A DNA stretch of 64,000 nucleotides from Aneurinibacillus soli (GTDB taxonomy: Bacteria; Bacillota; Bacilli; Aneurinibacillales; Aneurinibacillaceae), in contig NZ_AP017312.1 of the NCBI RefSeq assembly GCF_002355375.1, positions 2,435,001 through 2,499,000 of the forward strand. Reading direction: 5' to 3'. The notes below the pieces were generated by a model. The model made no database searches. It was not told the DNA's origin and saw only the letters and a program-made list of their open reading frames with translations. This document shows positions 34,050-41,463 of the stretch, in pieces (the first letter of the stretch is position 1; every line of letters starts with the position of its first letter). A program made the position numbers and the translations under genes.

Positions 34050-34074
34050 ACACAGCATATAGGGGAATTAACGT

Positions 34075-35244
34075 ATGAAAAAATGGATCTGTTCACTTTT
34101 GATTACATGTTTGTTCGGAACGGGGACAGCTGTTGCTAGTCCCATTGACGTAAAGCCACAAACAACTATGCCTATACTCGAGAGTGAGGCGGCTGTGCTA
34201 CTAGATGCACGGTCGGGAGATGTCTTATATGAGAAGAATGGAGAGAAGTCGATGTTTCCGGCCAGCATTACTAAAATTGTCACAAGTGCGCTGGCGATTG
34301 AACAGGGCAAGTTGTCGGATGTCGTGACCGTATCGAAAAATGCACGCAATATAGGTGGTACACGCGTATACCTAGCAGTTGGTGAACAGAAGCCTCTAGA
34401 AGAGCTCGTGTATGCGGCGATGTTGAATTCCGGGAATGATGCAGCTACGGCTATTGCTGAACATATGGATGGAAGTAGTGGAGCGTTTAGTAAACGCATG
34501 AACGCATTCGCCAAAGCCGCGGGGGCAACACATACGAATTTTGTGAATCCGAGTGGCCTGCCGGACCCGCAGCATGTGACGACAGCGCTTGATATGGCAC
34601 GCATCATGCGTGTGGCGATGCAAAACCCGACGTTTCGTGTTATTGCTTCTACACAAGAACGGAAATGGGATGGAGCAGAGTGGAAATCAAGTCTGATAAA
34701 CCATTCTCGTCCGTTCTTACAAAGCTATCCCGGAGCCATTGGCGCGAAGAACGGATTTACGCAGCAGGCTGGCTTTACGTTTGTAGCGGCAGCCGAGCGG
34801 AATGGACAAGAATTGATTGCCGTCCTTTTGAAAGCGCCCACGCGTAATCAGATTACGAAGGAAGCAGAGCAGCTTCTTACGTATGGCTTTACTAATTTTC
34901 GTACGGTGCAGGTAGCGCGGGCTAGCCAGCGTTTTGTGCATAAAGGGGAGACACTGGTGGCACGCCGAGATGTGTATACATCGATTCCAGCAAAGGATGA
35001 GTATACAGTGGACACAGATGAAGAAAAGCGCCTGCTTGTTCGATCTACATCCGGAACACAGCATCTGTATGCCGATACGCTGGATGCACAATCAGAAAAC
35101 AGCATGGATACTTCGTCGTCACAAAGCCTAATTAATGGGTCTATATCCAGAAAGAGTGCAACCGCGGTGGGAGTGATCTTATTGGCTGTAGCAGGTGGAA
35201 TCATGATCTACCGCCGACGTGTAAATCAGCGTGAAGTTGAGTAA
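34075..35244 (+). CDS. D-alanyl-D-alanine carboxypeptidase family protein with KNG in place of KTG
   Basis: A 389-residue penicillin-binding protein 5-type enzyme. It has a signal peptide, the SxxK motif at Ser64-Lys67 (SITK), SGN at 119-121, and the third motif at 225-227 reading Lys-Asn-Gly where KTG or KSG is usual. A PBP5-like C-terminal beta domain and a C-terminal membrane anchor with Arg-rich tail (about 360-389) follow. It should trim the fifth D-Ala of peptidoglycan stem peptides, but the KNG change may alter activity. The ribosome site is AGGGGAA. Confidence 0.88.
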   Translation: MKKWICSLLITCLFGTGTAVASPIDVKPQTTMPILESEAAVLLDARSGDVLYEKNGEKSMFPASITKIVTSALAIEQGKLSDVVTVSKNARNIGGTRVYLAVGEQKPLEELVYAAMLNSGNDAATAIAEHMDGSSGAFSKRMNAFAKAAGATHTNFVNPSGLPDPQHVTTALDMARIMRVAMQNPTFRVIASTQERKWDGAEWKSSLINHSRPFLQSYPGAIGAKNGFTQQAGFTFVAAAERNGQELIAVLLKAPTRNQITKEAEQLLTYGFTNFRTVQVARASQRFVHKGETLVARRDVYTSIPAKDEYTVDTDEEKRLLVRSTSGTQHLYADTLDAQSENSMDTSSSQSLINGSISRKSATAVGVILLAVAGGIMIYRRRVNQREVE

Positions 35245-35262
35245 GAAAGAATATAAAAAAGC

Positions 35263-35310
35263 AAAAGCTGTTCCGAAAGCCAAAAAATGGCGGATGGGAC
35301 AGCTTTTTTT
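35263..35310. terminator. Terminator after the carboxypeptidase gene, also usable on the minus strand
   Basis: A 12-bp stem with one wobble (35263-35274 with 35296-35307) is followed on plus by eight or more T residues. On minus it is followed by GCTTTTTTAT, so it could also end a transcript of repeat copy B. Confidence 0.8.
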
Positions 35311-35325
35311 TGGTGTCGACAACGC

Positions 35326-35558
35326 GTAGTGGAAGGGAGTGGGAGAAGGAAGGAGCCATTCGCTTCGGTAAGCTTGCAGGGAAGTGGTGGCTGTCCGCTC
35401 CGGGAGCCCAGCAAACGTGCCCGCAAAGAAAAGCCTACGATGTTGATTCGCCGAAGGGTTGCGGACAAAGGCTCGTTTGCCGTTCTCCCTCTGCTGAGTA
35501 GGCACGTACAGGCACTCTCTTGCTCCTTCCTTCTCCCACTCCCCGCACAACGTTTCGG
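35326..35558 (-). repeat. Structured intergenic repeat, copy B (candidate ncRNA)
   Basis: The core 35335-35543 is 209 nt, the same length as copy A, in opposite orientation. The outer 20-bp stem (35335-35354 with 35524-35543) is perfect. Relative to copy A it has paired changes (GGGCGGA/TCCGCCC to GGAAGGA/TCCTTCC). The GACGAAC/GTTCGTC helix becomes GGCAAAC/GTTTGCT, with two compensatory changes and one G-U. The 5' flank out to about 35680 also resembles copy A. A terminator lies 25 nt beyond its 3' end in its own orientation. Confidence 0.8.
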
Positions 35559-35683
35559 TTTATAAAAAAACGCATGCCAGAACAGATTTGCTCGGATCGC
35601 CACTAGCTTTTTGGAAGCCTGCTTCCTTTATTTTTACCTGCATAGCAAAGCTCAACCTCTTGATTATGCTTGATGATTTTTAT

Positions 35684-35913
35684 CCAAACGGTGTCAGGAG
35701 CGGGATCGGGCGGGGGAAAGGAACGCCTGTACGCGACTCCCCAGTGGAAGGGGGCAGACGAACGGGCCTTTGCCCACAATGCTTCGATGTGAATTCATCG
35801 TGGGCTTTCTTTTGTGGGCGAGTTCGTCTGGCACCTAGAGCGGACAGCTCCCACTCCTTAGCGAGCGTACCGAAGTGACGAGGTCCCGCTCGATCCCGCT
35901 CCTCCACCACACG
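35684..35913 (+). repeat. Structured intergenic repeat, copy C (candidate ncRNA)
   Basis: The core 35696-35903 is 208 nt. Its outer stem (35696-35714 with 35885-35903) is 19 bp with one G-U and differs from copies A and B at many positions while staying paired. The inner helix GCCCGCAA/TTGCGGGC of copy A becomes GCCCACAA/TTGTGGGC. The unpaired segments CGCCTGTACGCG, GGGCCTTTGCCC, GAGCGGACAGC and CGTACCGAA are conserved. A bidirectional terminator starts 32 nt after its end. It is divergent from copy B, with 152 nt between the cores. Confidence 0.8.
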
Positions 35914-35934
35914 CTGGAGAAATCCTCCACCAAG

Positions 35935-35994
35935 AAAAAGCAGAGGCCGTCTCATTCGCCGTGTTACAGCTTTGAGGAGCCTCTGCTTTTTTTT
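35935..35994. terminator. Bidirectional terminator between repeat copy C and the guanylate kinase-like gene
   Basis: AAAAAGCAGAGGC (35935-35947) pairs with GCCTCTGCTTTTT (35979-35991), giving T runs on both strands. The core is related to the ispG terminator in reverse complement. Confidence 0.85.
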
Positions 35995-36001
35995 ATCAAG
36001 C

Positions 36002-36592
36002 TTACTGGATATCTGGCACCAGATTGCGGTTTAAATACTGTTCAAGTGTCTCGGCTACGGCAAAAGCAGTATGGGACGGCACGGTATTTGCGAAGGAATG
36101 TTCGCAATTCTCGCGGTATGCCATTGCTTTCGGGTAATCGAGTAGATGGCGGGCGATTACATCTTCCGCATAGCCGCGCTTGCGCTGGCGGGTACGAATG
36201 GTATCTTCATCGGTGTGGATGCAAATACGAATTAAGTTGGAACCGTATACATTTTTTAATAACTCAGCACCTCGGTGGTTTAAAATTAAATAAATTGATC
36301 CATTTTGCTGAAGATACTGCTCAATGTCACGTTCTCGAATTCCGTGTTGAACACCATCAAGATTGAGAGTCTCGATGAATTCATTGTTCTCATGCATGCG
36401 ACAGAACTCACTTTCAGAGATGAAGTGATAATCTTGTCCGTCTACCTCAGCCGAACGACGCGGTCGGGTCGTATATGGAATTACACGCTGCAGCCCAAGT
36501 GTCTCACCTACCATATCAGCAATCGTCTTTCGTCCTGCACCATACGGTCCTGTAAACACAAAAATGCGGTCATAATCTTGTAACTGATACAT
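36002..36592 (-). CDS. Guanylate kinase-like protein
   Basis: A 196-residue P-loop kinase of the Gmk fold. The P-loop reads GPYGAGRKT, with Arg-Lys-Thr where Gmk has GKS/GKG-T. The GMP-binding region YTTRPRRSAEVDGQDYHFIS is well kept, as is the lid (RKRGYAEDVIARHL). It probably phosphorylates a nucleoside monophosphate or is a divergent paralogue, since the main gmk is usually beside remA/rpoZ. The ATG follows AAGGAGGGG. The altered P-loop makes its activity uncertain. Confidence 0.78.
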   Translation of the reverse strand: MYQLQDYDRIFVFTGPYGAGRKTIADMVGETLGLQRVIPYTTRPRRSAEVDGQDYHFISESEFCRMHENNEFIETLNLDGVQHGIRERDIEQYLQQNGSIYLILNHRGAELLKNVYGSNLIRICIHTDEDTIRTRQRKRGYAEDVIARHLLDYPKAMAYRENCEHSFANTVPSHTAFAVAETLEQYLNRNLVPDIQ

Positions 36593-36951
36593 CGTACCCC
36601 TCCTTACGTCGAAATACCTTTTTAAAAGGTGTAATATTTATACTATTAAAAATGTTTTGATCTTGAAATAGGGCAATAGCAACATTTTTAGACAAAAAAA
36701 ATATGCCGGAGAATAATCCGGCACCAAATGAAGTGAATATCCAGTGAATAACCAAGTTGTTGCAGTTGCAAGAATTATTATACGGTTTATCGTTACAAAC
36801 AACATACAAAATTCGACAAAACAGAAGAAGATTCGATAAAACAGAGAATAAACAGATAAGAAAAGAGACGAACAGTTCTATTACAGTTGGGTATTAAAAT
36901 ACTGCGTATTAATATATAATAAAACAAAAACAATCAGGAGGTTCCAAACAT
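36593..36951. other. Gene-free region with a minus-strand hairpin and the recombinase promoter
   Basis: TGCCGGA/TCCGGCA (about 36703-36722) is followed on the minus strand by a run of T, a terminator-like structure with no recognised gene in front of it. Short open frames exist on the minus strand but lack ribosome sites. AATACTGCGTATT at about 36898 and TATAAT at about 36915 precede the recombinase gene. Confidence 0.45.
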
Positions 36952-37818
36952 ATGAAATTCCACTTCAGCTATCACACTGATTATGAAACCTATCTTATGG
37001 AACAAAACCGAGCTGATCTAACGATTGCTTCCTATATGATGGAAATGACAATTTTCTTTGCCTGGCTGGCACGTGTGCATCCTCATCTTGAATTGCACCA
37101 GATCGGTTATAAGATCGTAACTGCGTTTATTGATGAAGAATTACAGGAAGGACGGCAAGTTTCAACGGTTAACAAAAAAATCTCCGCATTGAAATCATAT
37201 TTTCATTTCTTATGGCTAAAAGGCTATATCGGACTCGATCCATGCGCCAAACTAAAACGTAGACCGGATCTAAAAGAAGAGCAGGCCTTTGCCTTTACAG
37301 ATGAAGAAGTAGACGTACTCTTTCAGACAATTGAATACGATGCAGCAGCGAAACATAAAGAAGATGCGTATTTGCGTAACATGGCGCTTGTCACACTATT
37401 CGTCTGGGGAGGGCTTCGCATCCAGGAAGCAGCCAATCTTTTGTGGCGTGAAATCGTATGGGAAGGAGAAAGTGCGATTATTGGGATCTCACTTGGAAAC
37501 ATGCGCCGAATCGCACTAACAGCACAGGAATCCCGATTTTTGCAGCGGTATACCGAGCGTCCGGGCGTACACGATTCTCCGTTCGTTTTCACATCGCGCC
37601 AGGGTGAAAAAATTAGCCCGCGCAGCATTCAGTTCATTTTGAATTCACTCGGCACCAAAGCAGGGCTTCATGTTCATGCCCAGAAACTGCGTAATACGTA
37701 TGTGATCCGCAAGTTGCTTGCCGGATATTCACGGGACGATGTAGCGGATATGCTCGGGATTGAACAGTTGATTCTGCCAGATACAGTATGGGATGAAGTA
37801 CAGGCGATGCGTCGCTGA
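36952..37818 (+). CDS. Tyrosine recombinase-like protein with degenerate active site
   Basis: A 288-residue protein with an N-terminal SAM-like core-binding domain (about 5-95) and a phage-integrase-type domain (about 110-288). The first catalytic Arg is present (GGLRIQEAANL). The HxxR box reads QKLRNT instead of H-x-L-R-H-T. The LGH box reads LGIEQL, and where the nucleophilic Tyr is expected (usually T-x-x-x-Y) the sequence is DTVWDEV. Thus Arg residues remain but His, His/Trp and Tyr appear lost. It may bind DNA without recombining it. The ATG follows AGGAGG. No att sites or phage genes are adjacent. Confidence 0.75.
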   Translation: MKFHFSYHTDYETYLMEQNRADLTIASYMMEMTIFFAWLARVHPHLELHQIGYKIVTAFIDEELQEGRQVSTVNKKISALKSYFHFLWLKGYIGLDPCAKLKRRPDLKEEQAFAFTDEEVDVLFQTIEYDAAAKHKEDAYLRNMALVTLFVWGGLRIQEAANLLWREIVWEGESAIIGISLGNMRRIALTAQESRFLQRYTERPGVHDSPFVFTSRQGEKISPRSIQFILNSLGTKAGLHVHAQKLRNTYVIRKLLAGYSRDDVADMLGIEQLILPDTVWDEVQAMRR

Positions 37819-37881
37819 TGGTTGCAGGCGGGAGAAAATGGGTATAACTAACAGTATATCCACTAAAGGAGAGCGATTCAG

Positions 37882-38946
37882 TTGTCTCATATTACTGCCG
37901 TAGGAACTGCCTTACCCCCATATATACTGCAGCAGAGTGATGTGCGTGATCTTGCACGTCGCCTGTTCGCTGACGCTTTCCGCGATATTGACCGTCTTAT
38001 GCCTGTATTTTCTAATGGGCAGGTGGAAACTCGTCATTTTTGTGTGCCGCTTGACTGGTTTGGGGCAGCGCATACGTTTGCCGAGAAAAATGCGTTATTT
38101 CAAGAATGGGCCGTACGTCTTGGAGCAGAAGCCGCACGAAATTGTCTCACACGCGCAGGTTTAGGACCCACAGATATCGATCATATTTTTTTCGTGTCTA
38201 CTACTGGTATTGCAACACCAAGCATCGATTCACGGATTATAAATGAGCTGGGGATGAACGTACATACGAAGCGGACGCCGATCTTTGGACTTGGTTGTGC
38301 AGGAGGAGCGGTGGGGTTATCGCGTGCTCAGGAATACGTCCGGACATTTCCAACTGAGCGGGTACTGCTTGTGGCTGTAGAATGCTGTGGACTCACATTC
38401 CAGCAGCAGGATCGTTCCAAAAGCAACCTAATCGCTACCTCCTTATTCGCAGACGGAGCAGCGGCTGTGCTCATCGAAGGAGATCACGTCTGTCATTCGA
38501 GGGGACTTGAAGTACTTGCTACGATGAGCACACTCTGGCCGAATACGCAGGATGTGATGGGCTGGGATATAAACGAGCATGGCTTACAAGTCATTTTTTC
38601 CCGTGATATTCCGACACTTGTCCATACGTTAGTACAGCCAAACGTCGATGAGTTCCTCAAAAAACACAGCATGACCTGCTCTGATTTGAAACATTTCATC
38701 GCACATCCAGGCGGAATCAAAGTCATTCAAGCGTATGCAGACATACTCAGGCAGCCGCTTGCAAATTTCAGCCATGCTCTTGACGTACTGCGCTGCTATG
38801 GCAATATGTCGTCCGTAACCGTTCTGTTTGTGTTAGAGAAATTTCTTGCGCAAGGAATTGCACCGGGAGAATACGGACTGATCAGTGCTCTCGGACCTGG
38901 ATTCAGTTCAGAACTATTGCTTGTCAGAGGGATCCAAATACAATGA
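37882..38946 (+). CDS. bpsA: Type III polyketide synthase (BpsA-like)
   Basis: A 354-residue chalcone-synthase-fold enzyme. The catalytic triad is visible as Cys139 (GLGCAGG), His275 (AHPGG) and Asn308 (YGNMSS). TTG at 37882 is the start, with AAAGGAGAG 8 nt upstream. The next gene, an isoprenylcysteine methyltransferase-like protein, overlaps by ATGA, exactly as in the B. subtilis bpsA-bpsB pair that makes alkylpyrones and their methyl ethers in the membrane. The products here are inferred. Confidence 0.92.
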   Translation: MSHITAVGTALPPYILQQSDVRDLARRLFADAFRDIDRLMPVFSNGQVETRHFCVPLDWFGAAHTFAEKNALFQEWAVRLGAEAARNCLTRAGLGPTDIDHIFFVSTTGIATPSIDSRIINELGMNVHTKRTPIFGLGCAGGAVGLSRAQEYVRTFPTERVLLVAVECCGLTFQQQDRSKSNLIATSLFADGAAAVLIEGDHVCHSRGLEVLATMSTLWPNTQDVMGWDINEHGLQVIFSRDIPTLVHTLVQPNVDEFLKKHSMTCSDLKHFIAHPGGIKVIQAYADILRQPLANFSHALDVLRCYGNMSSVTVLFVLEKFLAQGIAPGEYGLISALGPGFSSELLLVRGIQIQ

Positions 38947-39503
38947 TATTTTTCTATGCTGTCTTTACTTTTCTCATTATTCAACGCCTGATAGAACTTT
39001 GGATTGCCCGTCGCAACCAGCAGTGGATGATGGCACATGGTGGCATTGAAATCGGTGCAGAACATTATCCGCTACTAGTTCTGATGCATATCAGTTTTTT
39101 TGCCGGGTTGTGGACCGAAGTCGTGCTACGGGGGTATGCTATATCTTCCGCCTGGCCGATTCTATTGGCTGCTCTTATCATCGTACAGGGAATTCGCTAT
39201 TGGGCGATTACCTCACTTGGACGCTTCTGGAATACACGGATTATCATTATGCCTGGAGCTGATGTAGTACGCAGGGGTCCGTACCGGCTCCTGCGTCATC
39301 CCAATTATGCTGTAGTCATTCTGGAGCTGGCCATTATCCCGCTATTATTTAATGCATACATTACGTTTGTTGCTTTCTCGGTCATAAATGCCCTGATGCT
39401 CTCCTACCGTATTCGCGTGGAAGAAGAAGGCTTATCTTCCTATACCACGTATGCTACGGTTATGCAAAATCGCCTACGCTTCTTGCCAAAAAAGCCAGAG
39501 TGA
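38943..39503 (+). CDS. bpsB: Isoprenylcysteine carboxyl methyltransferase-family protein (BpsB-like)
   Basis: A 186-residue membrane methyltransferase with about four hydrophobic helices. The ICMT signature is seen near the C-terminus (RGPYRLLRHPNYAVVILEL), with the Arg-His-Pro-Asn-Tyr box that binds SAM, then the acidic E-E segment. In the bps pathway it O-methylates alkylpyrones. It is translationally coupled to bpsA. Confidence 0.9.
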   Translation: MIFFYAVFTFLIIQRLIELWIARRNQQWMMAHGGIEIGAEHYPLLVLMHISFFAGLWTEVVLRGYAISSAWPILLAALIIVQGIRYWAITSLGRFWNTRIIIMPGADVVRRGPYRLLRHPNYAVVILELAIIPLLFNAYITFVAFSVINALMLSYRIRVEEEGLSSYTTYATVMQNRLRFLPKKPE

Positions 39504-39591
39504 AAATACGAAAGGTTGTCAGAATTCAAAAAAAGGTTTAATGTAGTAAGTACTATCTTAAAAAGAAAAAAAACAAGGTGGCTAAAGAGAA

Positions 39592-40785
39592 ATGAACTAT
39601 AATTTTGCACAACGATGTGGCAACTTTGAACCTTCTGCTGTACGAGATATCCTTAAAGTCATCAGCCAGGGAAATGTAATCTCATTCGCTGGCGGACTGC
39701 CGGATGATAACCTGTTTCCTCTTGATGCCGTACAAAACGCATATGAACGTGTATTCGCGAGCGGCAAACATACGTTACAGTATGGATTAACACAAGGCTA
39801 CGGCCCACTACGCGAAAAAATTGCGGAACGCATGACTCGCAAAAATGTACATATGAGCGCTGATCAAATTTTGCTGACGACAGGTTCGCAGCAAGCCATT
39901 GATCTTTTTTCTCGGATTATGCTCGATCCAGGCGACACCGTACTCGTTGAAAATCCGACCTACCTGGCGGCCCTTCAAGTCTTCCAATCCTATCAAAGCC
40001 AAGGCATTGGGGTTGATTCTGATGTGGATGGCATGCTCCCTGATGATCTTGAAGAAAAGCTAAAAACATACAAGCCAAAATTCATCTACGTCGTTCCGAC
40101 ATTCTCGAATCCAGCCGGTAAAGTCTGGTCGCTTGAACGCCGTAAAGAAGTACTGCGCCTCGCAAAACAATATAATGTTATCATTTTAGAAGATGATCCA
40201 TATGGCGAAATTCAATTTAACGAGAATGAGACGTATGCTCCGATCGCATCGCTTGATAATGGAGAGACTGTTCTGTATACAAGTACATTCTCTAAAACCG
40301 TTGTCCCAGCGCTCCGCACAGGCTGGGTAATGGGACCAAAAGCGATTATCCAAATGATGAATCAGACCAAGGAAGCTGCCGACCTGCATTCAAGCTCGCT
40401 TGATCAGCAGGCGTTGTATCAGCTCATGACTCACTTCGATCTGGATGCGCACATCGAAAACTTGCGTACGGTATACAAAGAGCGAATGAACGTTATGCTT
40501 GAACTCCTCGAGAAAACAAACCTGCCAGGACTGAAATACGTAGCACCGCGTGGCGGGATGTTCTTCTGGGTAGAGCTGCATGAGCAGATTAATACAACAG
40601 CGCTGTTCAGCAAAGCAGTGGAAAACGGCGTCGCGTACGTACCAGGCGCACCATTCTATGTCGGGGAACCGAAGTATAATGCGTTCCGTCTGAACTATAC
40701 GTATTCCGTGCCAGAGAAAATTAACGAGGGCATGAGTAAGCTCGTACATGTATTAGAAGAAGCGTATAAATCGATTAATCAATAA
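39592..40785 (+). CDS. PLP-dependent aminotransferase (2-aminoadipate transaminase/LysN type)
   Basis: A 397-residue fold-type I aminotransferase. Lys235 in STFSKTVVPALRTGW is the PLP lysine, the phosphate-binding Arg follows in the same motif, and PTFSNPAGKVWS and EDDPYGEI are family segments. It lacks the N-terminal GntR domain of MocR proteins. The substrate is not evident; aromatic or 2-aminoadipate specificity is common in this subgroup. The ribosome site is AAGGTGG. A terminator follows. Confidence 0.9.
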   Translation: MNYNFAQRCGNFEPSAVRDILKVISQGNVISFAGGLPDDNLFPLDAVQNAYERVFASGKHTLQYGLTQGYGPLREKIAERMTRKNVHMSADQILLTTGSQQAIDLFSRIMLDPGDTVLVENPTYLAALQVFQSYQSQGIGVDSDVDGMLPDDLEEKLKTYKPKFIYVVPTFSNPAGKVWSLERRKEVLRLAKQYNVIILEDDPYGEIQFNENETYAPIASLDNGETVLYTSTFSKTVVPALRTGWVMGPKAIIQMMNQTKEAADLHSSSLDQQALYQLMTHFDLDAHIENLRTVYKERMNVMLELLEKTNLPGLKYVAPRGGMFFWVELHEQINTTALFSKAVENGVAYVPGAPFYVGEPKYNAFRLNYTYSVPEKINEGMSKLVHVLEEAYKSINQ

Positions 40786-40794
40786 CGTAAGCAA

Positions 40795-40821
40795 AGAGAG
40801 CCTGCAATGGCTCTCTTTTTG
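40795..40821 (+). terminator. Terminator after the aminotransferase gene
   Basis: AGAGAGCC/GGCTCTCT (40795-40802 with 40809-40816) is followed by a T run. Confidence 0.85.
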
Positions 40822-40866
40822 TTGTACAATATAAAACGAAATTCATACGGAAGAGGAGCGCGGAAA

Positions 40867-41463
40867 ATGATTCAAGGTGTGATTCTCGCCGGAGGAAAAA
40901 GCTCACGCATGGGTGGCCAGCCAAAAGAGCTACTGCCCGTGAAAGGCGAACCGCTGATTGTTCGTACTTGCCGGCTACTCCAACAAACCGTACAATCCTG
41001 TCTCATCATTAGCAATCATGCAGAACGGCTCACTTTGTTGCCTCCCTCTGTTTCCATCTATCCCGATGATATCAAAGAGCAGGGCCCCCTTGGGGGAATT
41101 GCAACTGCAATGCGTGTCAGCTCGCACGATCTTCTCCTTGTGGTCGGTTGTGATATGCCTGAACTCAATGAAGACATTCTCTGTGAGCTAGCGTTGTATG
41201 CTCCCAAACTAAAAAGCGGCCAATTAGATGCAGTTGTACCCAAACAGGCTGACGGACGATTACAGCCACTCTGTGCCTTGTACCATCGACGCATACTTCC
41301 TGTGATTCTTAACCAACTGTCAACAGAAAACAAGCGTATGCGAACGATGCTTGACGCGATCAACGTGGCCGATCTTCCTGTACAGCAAGATTCTACCCAA
41401 GTCTTCTATAATCTTAATACACCAGCTGATTATGAGACATTTAGAAAGGAAGAGATAAGATGA
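40867..41463 (+). CDS. mobA: Molybdenum cofactor guanylyltransferase
   Basis: A 198-residue nucleotidyltransferase that attaches GMP to molybdenum cofactor. The N-terminal signature is VILAGGKSSRMGGQPKELLP. VVGCDMPELN holds the metal-binding Asp, and YNLNTPADY is near the C-terminus. ATG at 40867 follows GAGGAG; the longer in-frame start is within the previous terminator region. First gene of the operon mobA-moeA-mobB-moaE-moaD. Confidence 0.94.
   Translation: MIQGVILAGGKSSRMGGQPKELLPVKGEPLIVRTCRLLQQTVQSCLIISNHAERLTLLPPSVSIYPDDIKEQGPLGGIATAMRVSSHDLLLVVGCDMPELNEDILCELALYAPKLKSGQLDAVVPKQADGRLQPLCALYHRRILPVILNQLSTENKRMRTMLDAINVADLPVQQDSTQVFYNLNTPADYETFRKEEIR

Noticed and set aside
35179-35955. 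Open frames of 63-125 codons across repeat copies B and C
   Set aside because: Same reason as copy A. Peptides look alike between copies only because the copies have almost the same length and few indels.
36570-36809. 79-codon minus-strand frame upstream of the guanylate kinase-like gene
   Set aside because: It overlaps the start of that gene, has no ribosome site, and contains a terminator-like hairpin in the middle.
36952-37818. Prophage or integrative element anchored by the recombinase gene
   Set aside because: The active site is degenerate and no phage, conjugation or att-like direct repeats are visible around it; neighbours are ordinary metabolic genes.
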